From: JAFGGG01 sp964634205
GTDB lineage: Bacteria > Spirochaetota > Spirochaetia > SZUA-6 > RPPD01
Length of the DNA: 64,000 bases
Assembly (NCBI GenBank): GCA_964634205.1
Contig: CAZWKE010000007.1
Location: forward strand, 39,777-103,776
Reading direction: 5' to 3'
Shown: positions 1-9,424 of the stretch, piece after piece
How the letters are laid out: the number at the start of each line of letters is the position of its first letter
Position numbering within the stretch: position 1 is the stretch's first letter
Program-made: the position numbers and the translations under genes
Notes under the pieces: generated by a model
The model's input: only the letters and a program-made list of their open reading frames with translations
What the model was told of the DNA's origin: nothing
The model's database searches: none

Positions 1-819
1 GGTTTCGGCGAAAGAACCGGTTTACCCCTGCCCGGGGAGTCATACGGCATATTTCACGAACCGCATACCTGGTCCGCGCGCTCCAAGCCGACTATTGCCA
101 TTGGTCAGGAGATTTCGGTTTCGGCGGTGCAAATGATCACGGCGGCCACGGTTTTCAGCAATAATGGAATGCTGTTAAAACCCCTGATTGTAAAGAAAAT
201 AATTTCACCGGACGGTAAGGTGTTAAAAACCTTCGGACGGGAGGAGGTCCGCAGGGTTGTCTCACCGGAGGTTGCACATGAAATACTCCATGAGATGATA
301 AGCGCAACCGACAGCGGGGGTACCGCCCATTCCGCACGGCTGGCAGGTATTCCGGTGGCGGCCAAGACCGGAACAGCGCAGGTGGCTGATCCGGCTACCG
401 GGCTGTATTCGCAAAACAGGTTTGTGGCATCGATAATCGGGTTGTTCCCGGCAAATGACCCACAGTTTATTCTCTATGTGGTTATCCGGAATCCAAAAGG
501 CAGATGGTATTTCGGCAGCAGAATTGCCGCACCGGTATTTAAGCGGGTGGCGGAAGAGATACTTTCCTATTATGATATTTACGGAAAAAAGGATACGGTA
601 ATAACTCACAGCGGTGAACTGCATATTAAAAAACCGCATCCGGTCAAAATAGGTTCCAGCCTGCCCGATCTGCGCGGCCTTCCAAAGCGGCTTATTCTTC
701 CCTTGTTTGAGGCGGGAATAACCGTTTATATTGAGGGAGAGGGTTATGTTGTTGCCCAGGATCCACCCGCGGGAACTCCGGTAAAAAAAGGCATGAGGGT
801 ATATCTGAAACTTCAATGA
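1..819 (+). CDS. Penicillin-binding protein (FtsI/PBP2-like transpeptidase) with C-terminal PASTA domain, 5' truncated
   Basis: Class B penicillin-binding protein that cross-links peptidoglycan in the periplasm. The first 272 residues visible are the C-terminal half; the start and the SxxK serine lie before the window. Seen: GFGERTGLPLPGE and AIGQEISVSAVQM, typical of the transpeptidase fold, and the third active-site motif KTGTAQ with its lysine at visible codon 122. A PASTA-like repeat (about residues 219-272, ending in PPAGTPVKKG) follows. PASTA tails are known from SpoVD/PBP2x-type enzymes, so this is more likely the division or sporulation-type FtsI class than PBP2 of elongation. The stop overlaps the next gene by four bases (ATGA), so the two are translationally coupled. 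Confidence 0.9.
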   Translation, partial: GFGERTGLPLPGESYGIFHEPHTWSARSKPTIAIGQEISVSAVQMITAATVFSNNGMLLKPLIVKKIISPDGKVLKTFGREEVRRVVSPEVAHEILHEMISATDSGGTAHSARLAGIPVAAKTGTAQVADPATGLYSQNRFVASIIGLFPANDPQFILYVVIRNPKGRWYFGSRIAAPVFKRVAEEILSYYDIYGKKDTVITHSGELHIKKPHPVKIGSSLPDLRGLPKRLILPLFEAGITVYIEGEGYVVAQDPPAGTPVKKGMRVYLKLQ

Positions 820-2633
820 CATATTTCGAGCAGAACCTTAACGCATTGCTTAAAAATAACTCTGGGATAAGAAAGGATTTTATTTCGGGGATACAGCCGA
901 ATCCGGATATAACAGTAGAGGATACGGTGTCCGGAATGCCGACGGCATTATACCGTGACAAATATATTCACAGCCGCCATAATCCTTATAAAGAAGCACA
1001 GAATGTAATCGCCTCACAGGTGCCGGCGAAGGTGAGTCTGTGCATATTTTACGGTATCGGCCTCGGGTACCTGCCCGAAGCTTTCAACGCAAAATATCCG
1101 GAAGTACCATGCCTGATAATTGAACCCGATATTTCGATGTTTGTGAAAGCTTTGTGGGCACGTGATATGACAAAGATTGCAGCCTCTCCCCGTATTTCTT
1201 ACTTTGTCGGCACGGAGCCTGAACAGGTTGCAATGGTGTTGGAAAACCATTCGCTTTCTCATGTTCATATTGTGAAACTCAGGGCCATGTTCGAAAAGGA
1301 CAAAGAATATTATCAGCATATGGACCATACCATCGAATATTTTTTAAAAAAACGAGAGATCAATAAAAATACCTTGCAGCGTTTCGGTAAACTTTGGATC
1401 AGAAATCTCTGTGCGAATATCAGAAAAATCGCGGAAGCACCGGGAATAAAGCATTTGGCGGGAAAATTTTCAGGATTCCCTGCCCTCATTATTGCCGCCG
1501 GTCCTTCTCTTACTCCATTGCTCCCGTTGTTAAAGGATTTGACGGATAAAATGCTGGTTATTGCGGTGGACACCTCACTGCATGTTTGCCAGGAGAACGG
1601 GATCGATCCGGATTTTGTCATAGTTGCCGATCCTCAATACTGGAATACCAGACACCTGGATTATGCCCGTCCCGGCAATTATATTCTCATTTCGGAATCC
1701 TCAACACATCCCAGGGTTTTCAGGCGTATACAAGCTCCGGTTTATATGGGAAGCTCGCTGTTTCCCCTGGGCAGGTACCTTGAGGGGGTTGTGGGGGAAA
1801 AGGGGAAACTGGGCGCCGGGGGATCGGTTGCAACTTCCGCCTGGGATTTTGCCAGGATCATCGGTGCCGAGCCGATTGTAATGGCCGGCTTGGACCTGGG
1901 ATTTCCGGGTATGCAGACACATTACCGTGGAAGTTATTTTGAGTCGCGTTTTTTTACTATGAGCTCCCGTTTTATACCCATAGAGCACATGTCCTTCGCT
2001 TATTTATATCATGCGGGTACAGCCATGGTACCGGCAAACAATAACGGTACGGTATTAAGTGATCAACGGATGTTGGTTTACCGCTATTGGTTCGAAACAC
2101 AGCATCAGCTTTATCCTCATCTGGATTGTAAAAACCTTTCGGAAAGCGGCACGAAGATAAACGGGATTCCGTTTTGTGATTTTCATGAACTGCTGCAGCT
2201 TGATACTATCCGACCGCAGTTAAAAGCTGAAATGGACCGGTTAAAATCAATGACCGCCGGTCCGGTCAACATCAATATACGAAAGTTAAAGACTGCATTA
2301 AATGATCTGATTTCAGAGTTGCGGGTGTTAAAAAATCTTGCGCAAAAAGGGGTGGAATATTCTTTAAAATTTAAAAATTGTTTAACAAATAATGAAGACC
2401 TTACTGATTGTATTACCCGCCTGAATAATGTGGATCAAAAACTACTCTCTGCGGCCTCAAAAACGGTCATCGGATTTTTATTGCAGCCGCTTATTAATGA
2501 AATTACAGACACACAATTTACCGGCAATAACCGGGAAATGGTAATAGAGTATTCAAGAAAAATATATACGGAAATCGGGTATTCGTGTGACTACCATTTG
2601 CAAATCCTTGGGAAAACCGTCTCGGCACTCTAA
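816..2633 (+). CDS. DUF115 / Maf motility-accessory-factor-like protein
   Basis: A 605-residue cytoplasmic protein of the DUF115 (6-hydroxymethylpterin pyrophosphokinase MptE-like, Maf) family. The family core is seen at about residues 225-290: PALIIAAGPSL, a nucleotide-binding-like glycine/proline loop, then IAVDTSLHVC and a DPDFVIVADPQ stretch. Family members are linked to flagellin glycosylation with nonulosonic acids in Campylobacter and Aeromonas and are common in spirochaetes. The start ATG overlaps the upstream PBP stop, which implies coupling to a cell-wall gene rather than to flagellin genes; the flagellins of this window lie about 30 kb away. A role in flagellin or envelope glycan modification is inference. 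Confidence 0.8.
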   Translation: MTYFEQNLNALLKNNSGIRKDFISGIQPNPDITVEDTVSGMPTALYRDKYIHSRHNPYKEAQNVIASQVPAKVSLCIFYGIGLGYLPEAFNAKYPEVPCLIIEPDISMFVKALWARDMTKIAASPRISYFVGTEPEQVAMVLENHSLSHVHIVKLRAMFEKDKEYYQHMDHTIEYFLKKREINKNTLQRFGKLWIRNLCANIRKIAEAPGIKHLAGKFSGFPALIIAAGPSLTPLLPLLKDLTDKMLVIAVDTSLHVCQENGIDPDFVIVADPQYWNTRHLDYARPGNYILISESSTHPRVFRRIQAPVYMGSSLFPLGRYLEGVVGEKGKLGAGGSVATSAWDFARIIGAEPIVMAGLDLGFPGMQTHYRGSYFESRFFTMSSRFIPIEHMSFAYLYHAGTAMVPANNNGTVLSDQRMLVYRYWFETQHQLYPHLDCKNLSESGTKINGIPFCDFHELLQLDTIRPQLKAEMDRLKSMTAGPVNINIRKLKTALNDLISELRVLKNLAQKGVEYSLKFKNCLTNNEDLTDCITRLNNVDQKLLSAASKTVIGFLLQPLINEITDTQFTGNNREMVIEYSRKIYTEIGYSCDYHLQILGKTVSAL

Positions 2634-2671
2634 TTTTTTCTTAAGTTATTTTATAATACGCCGACGTAATT

Positions 2672-2745
2672 AAATGGGGAAAGATATTATTCCTCCCCAT
2701 TTACAGGCGGTATGCTCTTGACGTCCAGGCATACCGTTTTTTTTT
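2672..2745 (+). terminator. Tandem hairpins ending the PBP/DUF115 transcript
   Basis: Two hairpins follow the DUF115 stop. The first pairs AAATGGGGA (2672-2680) with TCCCCATTT (2694-2702). The second pairs CGGTATGC (2708-2715) with GCATACCG (2729-2736) and is followed directly by nine T (2737-2745), a classical rho-independent terminator on the plus strand. It stands between convergent genes. Confidence 0.85.
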
Positions 2746-4320
2746 ATCTTACATAAAAGAAATGACGATTTAGATAGTCTACCCTGTCTCTGGCACGGTC
2801 CGCATACATGCTTTCAGGATAATCCGAGAGTATTTTTTGATAATAATAACGTGACTTTTTAAAGTTTCGAAAATCAGTTTCTTTTTCGTAAAGCGATCCC
2901 AGAAGATAATAGATTTCATCAACATTATTACCGAAAGGATAGGACTGCATATACTCGTTTAATAGTTCCAACGACAGCTTGTCCGCATTACGTGAGGTAA
3001 AATATTTGGCCAGTGACAGAAGTTCATCCTCTTGCGGCACGGTATTGTTATTGAATAAATAACGCATATGGGATACAAGACTATTGAAATTATCCGTTTT
3101 CATATATGCCTTGGAAAGACCGGCAACAGCCGGCTTTTTATACGTATCACTCCCATTAATGTTCTTCTTCCAGTAATGGATGGCCCTGCGGTAATCCTTT
3201 AAAAGAAAATAGATGTCCGCCAGTCTGTTATTGAGAAAGGAATCGTCTCCCTGGTATTGTTTTAAATATTCCGTTAATGCATTGCGATACTGTCCAAGTT
3301 CATATAATTTATTGGCGAAGCTTAAATCTTTTACTATTTTTTCTGTATCGTTTGCAATCGTACTATTATCCATAATGGAGGAAAACTCATCCTCGGTCAC
3401 AACTTTAACCGTAATTGATTCTTTTCTTATCTTACCGGCCGAATTATCCTGCAACTGGAATTCCAAACCGAAAGCACCGAACTCATCCGCTTTAAAGGTA
3501 AAAAGGGTTTTCTCGGCCTTACTGTCTTTGGAAACAAAACTGAGCCCGTGTTCAGCAGTATCATCGGAAAAACCGGAAAATATCCAGCCGGGTTTATTAA
3601 ACACTATCTGAATATCATCACCACGGCGTGCAAATACGGTTCGTTTGTGTGTCGGCTGCATTTCACTTTTTACCTGGGTTTCATACTGTGCCGGTTTTGT
3701 GTCCGCGGCAACCCCCGGGGCGGCGGAGAGATCTTCCGTAGGCTGAGGACTTTTCCTGACCGGTGCCGGCCGCGGAACAGCCGGTTTGTCTATAATTATG
3801 TTCTTTGGCGGTTTAATTGTTACAAGCGGCTTGTTTATTTTCGGTTTGGCCGNNNNNNNNNNNNNNNNNNNNNNNNNNNNNNNNNNNNNNNNNNNNNNNN
3901 NNNNNNNNNNNNNNNNNNNNNNNNNNNNNNNNNNNNNNNNNNNNNNNNNNNNATGTTCTTTGGCGGTTTAATTGTTACAAGCGGCTTGTTTATTTTCGGT
4001 TTGGCCGTATGATTAACGGAAGCAGGCGAAGTTTGCGGTACTTGCGGTAAATGCAGACCGTTTTTATCCACCTCGGGTGAGGCAACCGGTGCTTCAGCCA
4101 GTATATTTTCTTTTCGGTCTGTATCTACCTCCGGCAACGGCAGCCGCTTATTAATAAGCCAGATATATTTGCCGGCGGATTTGTCCGGATGCCGGAGCTC
4201 GCATATTTCATCCGGCCGTTGTTCTTTTTTATTCAGAACCGTGCTGTTTCCGGTAGTAAGACAGGCACTGACAAATACAGTGTATAAAATAAATAAAGGA
4301 ATAGCAGCAAACTTATACAT
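2744..4320 (-). CDS. TPR-containing lipoprotein, frame interrupted by an assembly gap
   Basis: Read from 4320 down, the protein starts MYKFAAIPLFILYTVFVSAC, a lipoprotein signal with Cys20 as probable lipidation site. A Pro/Lys-rich low-complexity region follows, then from 3661 down a region with tetratricopeptide-like helical repeats (motifs such as LYELGQYRNALTEYL and LADIYFLLKDYRRAIHYW) ending at 2744. The two halves are in different frames as written. If the N run and one copy of the flanking 55-base repeat are removed (155 bases), the frames join without a stop and give about 473 residues. The family is unrecognised; TPR lipoproteins of this build often scaffold envelope complexes. It lies 22 bases after the membrane protein encoded upstream, probably in one transcript with smc. 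Confidence 0.75.
3853..3952. other. Assembly gap (100 N) flanked by identical 55-base sequences
   Basis: Exactly 100 N. The 55 bases before it (3798-3852) and after it (3953-4007) are identical, as when two contig ends overlap by one k-mer but were scaffolded with a nominal gap. Collapsing the duplicate restores the reading frame of the surrounding lipoprotein gene. Confidence 0.95.
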
Positions 4321-4342
4321 ATTCCCCTCCCCTTATCGTATA

Positions 4343-4726
4343 TTATGGAATATCTGCAAATAACTCCTCTATATATGTATCGTTCTGTTTTGAAAGAATC
4401 TCAATACTTATTTTTCTGGGTGAAATCCAGAAATGGTTGATCTGTTCACTGCCCCAGGAAGGAAGTACCTGGTGGAAAGAGTAAGACTGCAATTCTTCAG
4501 TCTGTTTCCATGTATCGGGAAGCATAAAATCAACCGTCGCGAGGCTGTCCGGTTCTTCTGTTTTTTCAGGCGTATTTGATACGACGGGAGCGGCGGCTTC
4601 CTGTTTGGGAAGTGTTGTGATAATGACAATAAGACTGATTATAAAGGCGATGACCGCGATGATTATGATATAGTAAATAAACACGCGCTTTTCTTTGTCA
4701 TCCGTATAAAAAAAGGACTTAAACAT
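4343..4726 (-). CDS. Small single-pass membrane protein of unknown function
   Basis: About 127 residues from the ATG at 4726 (a GTG at 4738 in the same frame is the alternative). Seen: a basic/acidic N-terminus, one strongly hydrophobic helix of about 20 residues (IYYIIIIAVIAFIISLIVII), a Pro/Ala/Glu linker, and a C-terminal segment with aromatic residues (SFHQVLPSWG, INHFWISPRK). The topology suggests an inner-membrane anchor with an extracytoplasmic tail. The start lies inside the last codons of smc (8-base overlap), so it is coupled to smc; the TPR lipoprotein follows. No family recognised. Confidence 0.7.
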   Translation of the reverse strand: MFKSFFYTDDKEKRVFIYYIIIIAVIAFIISLIVIITTLPKQEAAAPVVSNTPEKTEEPDSLATVDFMLPDTWKQTEELQSYSFHQVLPSWGSEQINHFWISPRKISIEILSKQNDTYIEELFADIP

Positions 4727-7511
4727 AGACCTCTTCACTTTTTCGGTCCTGCAATTTTATGGTTATCAATTTGGAAATCCCTGATTCTTCCATTGTAATA
4801 CCCAATAAACAGTCGGCACTGGTAACTGTTTTCTTATTGTGGGTGATGACCAAAAACTGTGATTTACCCGCGAACTCTTTGAGCATACTGACGAATTTGC
4901 CGATATTTCTGTCGTCCAATGCTGCGTCAATCTCATCCAATATACAAAACGGTGAAGGTTTCACCATATAAACGGCAAACAGCAGGGCAATAGCGGTTAA
5001 AGACCGTTCTCCACCGGAAAGCAGGGCGATATTTTCAAGTTTCTTTCCGGGCGGCTGTACTAAAAGCTCTATACCGGATTCCAGCACTTCATTTTTGTCA
5101 AGAAGTTTACACTCAGCCCTTCCCCCTCCGAACAACTGACGGAAGATACTGTTGAAATTCTTTCTGATAACTTCATATGTCTCGATAAATCGCCTGGTGG
5201 ATTCGGTTCTGATTTTTTCGGTTATTTGTACAAGATCAACCTGTGCCTTTTTCAGGTCGTCCAGTTGGTTTTGCAAAAATTCGTAGCGTTCCTTAACTTC
5301 GGCATACTCCTCCGGAGCCATCAGGTTAACCTGCCCCAGATCTTTCAGCCGGTTTTTCAGGAGCGAATTCTCCTGCCGCATTTCTCCCAAGGATTTGTTC
5401 ACTGTGTCCATTTGGGTGCCGTAATCATTCAGATCACGCGAATATTTTTCTTTGAAATTTTCATGGAGGTTTTTTATTTCAGCGTTGATCTCCGCCAGCA
5501 TGACATGCAGTTCCTCAACCTGCCCCTGGACCTTTTCAAGTGATGATATTTTATTCTTGAGTAATTTTTCATTATCAAGCATGAATGTATTCTTTTGTGT
5601 GATCTCCTTTTCCAGATCCGATATTTTTGATTTCAAAGATGTTTCTTCCTGCTCGACCTTCTGTTTTGCATCCTGTAAGTCGGTGACATTTTGGGAAATC
5701 GAGTTAATGTTGTTTTTGGTCTGCTCTATTTCCTTCAGTGTCTCCTGTAACAGATGTTGTTGTTCATCGATCTCATTACGTAATCGTGTAACCGTATCCT
5801 GAAGTACGCTTTTTTGGGTATGTAAGGTTGCCCGGTTCACCCGCAAATCCTCCAGGGTTTTTCGGTACTCTTCAATTTTTTTATTCAGAACATTAATTTC
5901 CTGCTGCAGCCGGCTCATTTTTCCGCGGTTATCACTGATCTTCCTTAAAGCGTCGCTGATCTCAGCATCAATACCACGTTTTTGCGTAATAATTCCATGC
6001 GGCGCCAGAAATTCGTCTAAAAAAGCGGGGGTTGCTTTTTTATACCGTGTAAAAATCCGCATAAACTCATCTATTTTTAAGGAAAGCTGATTAAACATAC
6101 TCAGAAGCGAGGTAAGCGCAGGGGATTTCAACTCACCCATATTCACCGCATCCTCAATTATGGAAGTTTTACCCTTAATTTGAATACGGATGTATTCCAG
6201 GATTTCATCCAATGATTTTTCGATTGCGTTCTTTTCCTGGGCGGAATATCCGCTCTCCTTTAAGCTTTGGTCCATCTGGGTAACGATATCATCGGTAATC
6301 TCCCGCAGTTTATCCCTGAGTTGTTCCAGGCGCTCGTCAAGGTCACGATTCTGTTGCTCCAGTTTAGCTATCTGCTCCCTGTTGGTTTTAATATTAACCG
6401 TGGCAAGTTCAATATCATGTTCAAAATCAGCAATATTTTTATCAATATCCCTGACCTGTGTATTTAAATCAGAGAGCGCCGTGTGCTTTTCTTCTTTTTC
6501 CTGTTCCAACCGTTCGATTTTTTCCCTGACGCCTCTCCCCCGGTTTTCATCCTGGTGTATTTTCCGTTCAAGCTCAATTCTGCGTTCGTTTAGGATTTTT
6601 ATCTGGGCGTCTTTATTGTTTTTTTCGATATCAAGCCCGTAAAGCTTCTTCTGAATATCGATAAGATGGGTTTCCAGGGTGTTCACCAGGTCGAGGTTTT
6701 CTGAAAGCTGGGTATTGATCTGATCGATATCGCTTTTAATGACGTCCCGTTCGGAGGTCGAACCGCTGAGTGAATTTTCCTGTCGTTCTTTTTTTTCGAT
6801 AAAATTCTTCAATTTCAGCAGATGTATGTTCAATTCGACCTGGAAAATGCTTTCGGTAATGTCACGATACTGCTTTGTCTTGTCGGCCTGTTTCTTCAGG
6901 CTGTCGTGGCTTCTTTTTACCTCACCGATAATTCCCTCGATCTGTTTTAAGTGCTGGCGGGTTTTTTCAAGTTTCTTTTCAGCCTCGGTTCCTTTTACTT
7001 TATAACCGGTAATACCGGCCGCTTCTTCAAAAATATAACGACGTTCTTCCGGCTTGTTGGAGAGAATCTGGTCGATTTTGCCCTGCTCCATGATGGAATA
7101 GGCGCTTTTCCCGATTCCAGTATCGAAGAAAAGCTCGCGTACATCCTTTAATTTTACAGGAGTATTGTTGATCAGGTATTCACTCTCCCCGGAGCGGAAC
7201 AACCGCCGTTTGATGGAAATTTCCGACATTTCAACCGGGAAAAGGTTGTTTGTGTTGCTGAGAACCAGGGTAACCTCGGCCACATTCAAGGCCTTTTTCT
7301 GCTCGGTACCGTTGAAAATGACATCTTCCATACGGGTTGCGCGCAGATTTTTCGGGGCCTGTTCCCCGATTACCCATTTTATGGCATCCAGAATATTGCT
7401 TTTTCCGCAGCCATTGGGTCCCAGTATTGAGGAAATCCCGTCTTTAAACTCGATTTTGGTTTTATTGGCAAAGGATTTAAATCCGAATAGTTCAATGCTT
7501 TTGAGTATCAA
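4719..7511 (-). CDS. smc: Chromosome segregation ATPase Smc, short form
   Basis: SMC-family ATPase that organises and segregates the chromosome, normally with ScpA/ScpB. Seen: N-terminal head with Walker A GPNGCGKS at residues 31-38; long heptad-rich coiled coils; C-terminal head with signature LSGGERSLTAIALLFAVY and Walker B FCILDEIDAALDD. The start is a TTG at 7511 preceded by GGGAG. At 930 residues it is shorter than most bacterial Smc proteins (about 1150-1190). The central non-coiled region (about residues 410-515) does not show the glycine-rich canonical hinge. MukB and RecN are unlikely because the head motifs match Smc. First gene of a three-gene minus-strand operon. Confidence 0.93.
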   Translation of the reverse strand: MILKSIELFGFKSFANKTKIEFKDGISSILGPNGCGKSNILDAIKWVIGEQAPKNLRATRMEDVIFNGTEQKKALNVAEVTLVLSNTNNLFPVEMSEISIKRRLFRSGESEYLINNTPVKLKDVRELFFDTGIGKSAYSIMEQGKIDQILSNKPEERRYIFEEAAGITGYKVKGTEAEKKLEKTRQHLKQIEGIIGEVKRSHDSLKKQADKTKQYRDITESIFQVELNIHLLKLKNFIEKKERQENSLSGSTSERDVIKSDIDQINTQLSENLDLVNTLETHLIDIQKKLYGLDIEKNNKDAQIKILNERRIELERKIHQDENRGRGVREKIERLEQEKEEKHTALSDLNTQVRDIDKNIADFEHDIELATVNIKTNREQIAKLEQQNRDLDERLEQLRDKLREITDDIVTQMDQSLKESGYSAQEKNAIEKSLDEILEYIRIQIKGKTSIIEDAVNMGELKSPALTSLLSMFNQLSLKIDEFMRIFTRYKKATPAFLDEFLAPHGIITQKRGIDAEISDALRKISDNRGKMSRLQQEINVLNKKIEEYRKTLEDLRVNRATLHTQKSVLQDTVTRLRNEIDEQQHLLQETLKEIEQTKNNINSISQNVTDLQDAKQKVEQEETSLKSKISDLEKEITQKNTFMLDNEKLLKNKISSLEKVQGQVEELHVMLAEINAEIKNLHENFKEKYSRDLNDYGTQMDTVNKSLGEMRQENSLLKNRLKDLGQVNLMAPEEYAEVKERYEFLQNQLDDLKKAQVDLVQITEKIRTESTRRFIETYEVIRKNFNSIFRQLFGGGRAECKLLDKNEVLESGIELLVQPPGKKLENIALLSGGERSLTAIALLFAVYMVKPSPFCILDEIDAALDDRNIGKFVSMLKEFAGKSQFLVITHNKKTVTSADCLLGITMEESGISKLITIKLQDRKSEEVYV

Positions 7512-7756
7512 ATGCCGCTCCCAGTAACAGGTATTGAATGCATCATACTATCACCAAACAATATCAATTGCAATATACGGATTTTAATCCGGGATTTGGT
7601 TTTAACTAAATTTTTACCGGTAATTCTTGTAACCATATAAAATTTATTTTGTTTCTATCTATGAAATGTAAATACGGTGCGGGAGCTTGCAAAAGAAATT
7701 TTTTTTTGATACTATGCACCGTTCATTTAAGATTTAATCACTATAAGGAGAATGGA

Positions 7757-8404
7757 TTGCGAAGCAGAAATGTCAAATATACTATTGTCGTTTTCATTTT
7801 ATCCTCATTCTTAATCCTTCCGGCGTTCGGCCAGGAGAAGGACACCGGCCCTGCGAAGGAAAAACAGAATACACCTCCGGCTGCCACAACATATATCTTG
7901 GGGAGTCAGAATATAATCTTACATCTGGGACCGTTCATTCCCCTTTTTTTTAATAATCTGTCCGCAGGGACAGTGGAGCCGTCGAATTTATATATCGGTA
8001 TCCTGTTCGGTCTGCAGTGGCAGGGGTATCTGTCAAATGAATGGAGCGTCGGTGTGGAGCTGAACGGGACGCTCTCCTTCAGTCCGAACTTCAACATTCT
8101 CTGGTTATTACCCGTCGGGGTAAAAGGCACGTATACGATTCATCTGCACCCCTTTGAGATACCGATTTCACTAACGACCGGTATTTGCCTGGAAAGTTTT
8201 ATTGATTCAACAAGAATAGATTTTTTCCTGAAACCGGAAATCGCCGGTTTTTGGAAGATAGACGCAACGTGGGGAGTGGGCTTGAGTGTCGGTTATCTGT
8301 GGGTACCGCAGCTTTCCAACTCAGACCAGGAAAATGTACGGTCCGGGCAGTCCTTCTTGGGGAATTTTCTACAGGTAAGCGCTGCGCTGAGTTTTTATTT
8401 CTAG
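7757..8404 (+). CDS. Exported protein, probable outer-membrane beta-barrel
   Basis: The frame is open from 7649, but the best start is the TTG at 7757: AAGGAG lies at 7745-7750, and the resulting N-terminus (basic residues, then YTIVVFILSSFLILPAFGQ) is a clean type I signal peptide. The mature part of about 190 residues alternates short hydrophobic and polar stretches with many Gly, Trp and aromatic residues, and ends in ALSFYF, a terminal-phenylalanine pattern typical of outer-membrane barrels. No specific family recognised. The next gene, a lipoprotein, follows 12 bases downstream, so both are probably cotranscribed. Confidence 0.7.
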   Translation: MRSRNVKYTIVVFILSSFLILPAFGQEKDTGPAKEKQNTPPAATTYILGSQNIILHLGPFIPLFFNNLSAGTVEPSNLYIGILFGLQWQGYLSNEWSVGVELNGTLSFSPNFNILWLLPVGVKGTYTIHLHPFEIPISLTTGICLESFIDSTRIDFFLKPEIAGFWKIDATWGVGLSVGYLWVPQLSNSDQENVRSGQSFLGNFLQVSAALSFYF

Positions 8405-8416
8405 AGGAGAGAATGC

Positions 8417-9408
8417 ATGAAACGAGTGGATTTTTCCAAAAGCCTTAGAGGGCTTTTGTTGTTCATACTGCTGTTGGCGGTATTTTCCTGTTCCGAAGGT
8501 GATTTTACGATTTTTTACCAGGTGGTCAATGAAAAGGCGATCCAGGATAATGATTTGGAAAATACCATTGGTGTCTATGGTATGGCAAGAGCGGACCTCA
8601 CCGGCTACGGCGGAACCGCCGACCGCTACTATATCGCAGCCGGTAAAATCTTTACCCGTGAGGTCGGATCGAACAACTGGGACAGTGTCTCGAATCAGAC
8701 ACAGAATGATGAAGATCTCTGTAACGGTATTGCCCTGCGGGGTTCGACCCTTTTCGCGACTTTTTTCAAAGTAAACAGTTCAAGCTCGGGGTTGTACTAC
8801 CGTGACCTGGACGCCAGTCTGGCCGGTGACCCCAAACATATCACCTGGACCAGGGCAGCTGCTCTCAATGCCTACCAAATAGGTAAGATAAAGGTGGTAA
8901 ACGGTTTTCTATTCATTTCTGTGAGGATAGGAACTGACTATTCATTATACTATTATGATGGAGGTTATCATCAAGTGAATCTTGGCGGTTCAACAACTTT
9001 TGATGAACTCGTNNNNNNNNNNNNNNNNNNNNNNNNNNNNNNNNNNNNNNNNNNNNNNNNNNNNNNNNNNNNNNNNNNNNNNNNNNNNNNNNNNNNNNNN
9101 NNNNNNNNNNNNTAGAGGATGATGTGTGGTTCACCAAGTTCGAACAAGTAGAGGATTCCGGCGTACCGACGGTCGATATGGTAGTGGTCGGCAGCCGCGG
9201 TGCGGGTTTTTATGAGATTAATGAGAACCAGGGTGTTAATGATATTGAGCGGTTTGCCAACACTTCCAAAAATGAACTGTATGCCGGTTCCGTGGGGTCA
9301 TTCTATATGGATAGTTCAAACTATGATTTTTACGTTCTCACCCTTGGATCAGGATTATGGCGCAGTGAATTAAAGGACGATAACTGGCAAAGTTGGATCT
9401 GGGAATAG
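8417..9408 (+). CDS. Lipoprotein of unknown function, interrupted by an assembly gap
   Basis: Starts at ATG 8417 with GAGGAGA just upstream. The N-terminus is basic, then hydrophobic, ending LLAVFSC, a lipobox with Cys about residue 22. The visible part has repeated short strands with Gly/Tyr/Asp turns (ADRYYIAAGKIFTREVGSNN, GSRGAGFYEIN, YDFYVLTLGSGLWRSEL), as in beta-propeller-like proteins. The 100-N block at 9013-9112 splits it. No duplicate flanks this gap, so its real length, and whether the halves belong to one gene, cannot be settled. Both halves are open across the gap edges and similar in style, and I treat them as one gene following the exported protein. Confidence 0.6.
9013..9112. 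other. Assembly gap (100 N), true length unknown
   Basis: Exactly 100 N with no shared sequence at its two edges, unlike the other two gaps in the window. The nominal length is therefore probably a placeholder. Confidence 0.95.
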
Positions 9409-9424
9409 ATTAAAAATGGGATTT

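Noticed and set aside
3798..4007. 55-base direct repeat flanking N as a possible biological duplication or attachment site
   Set aside because: The same repeat length occurs at the GH9 gap and removal restores both frames, so an assembly overlap explains it.
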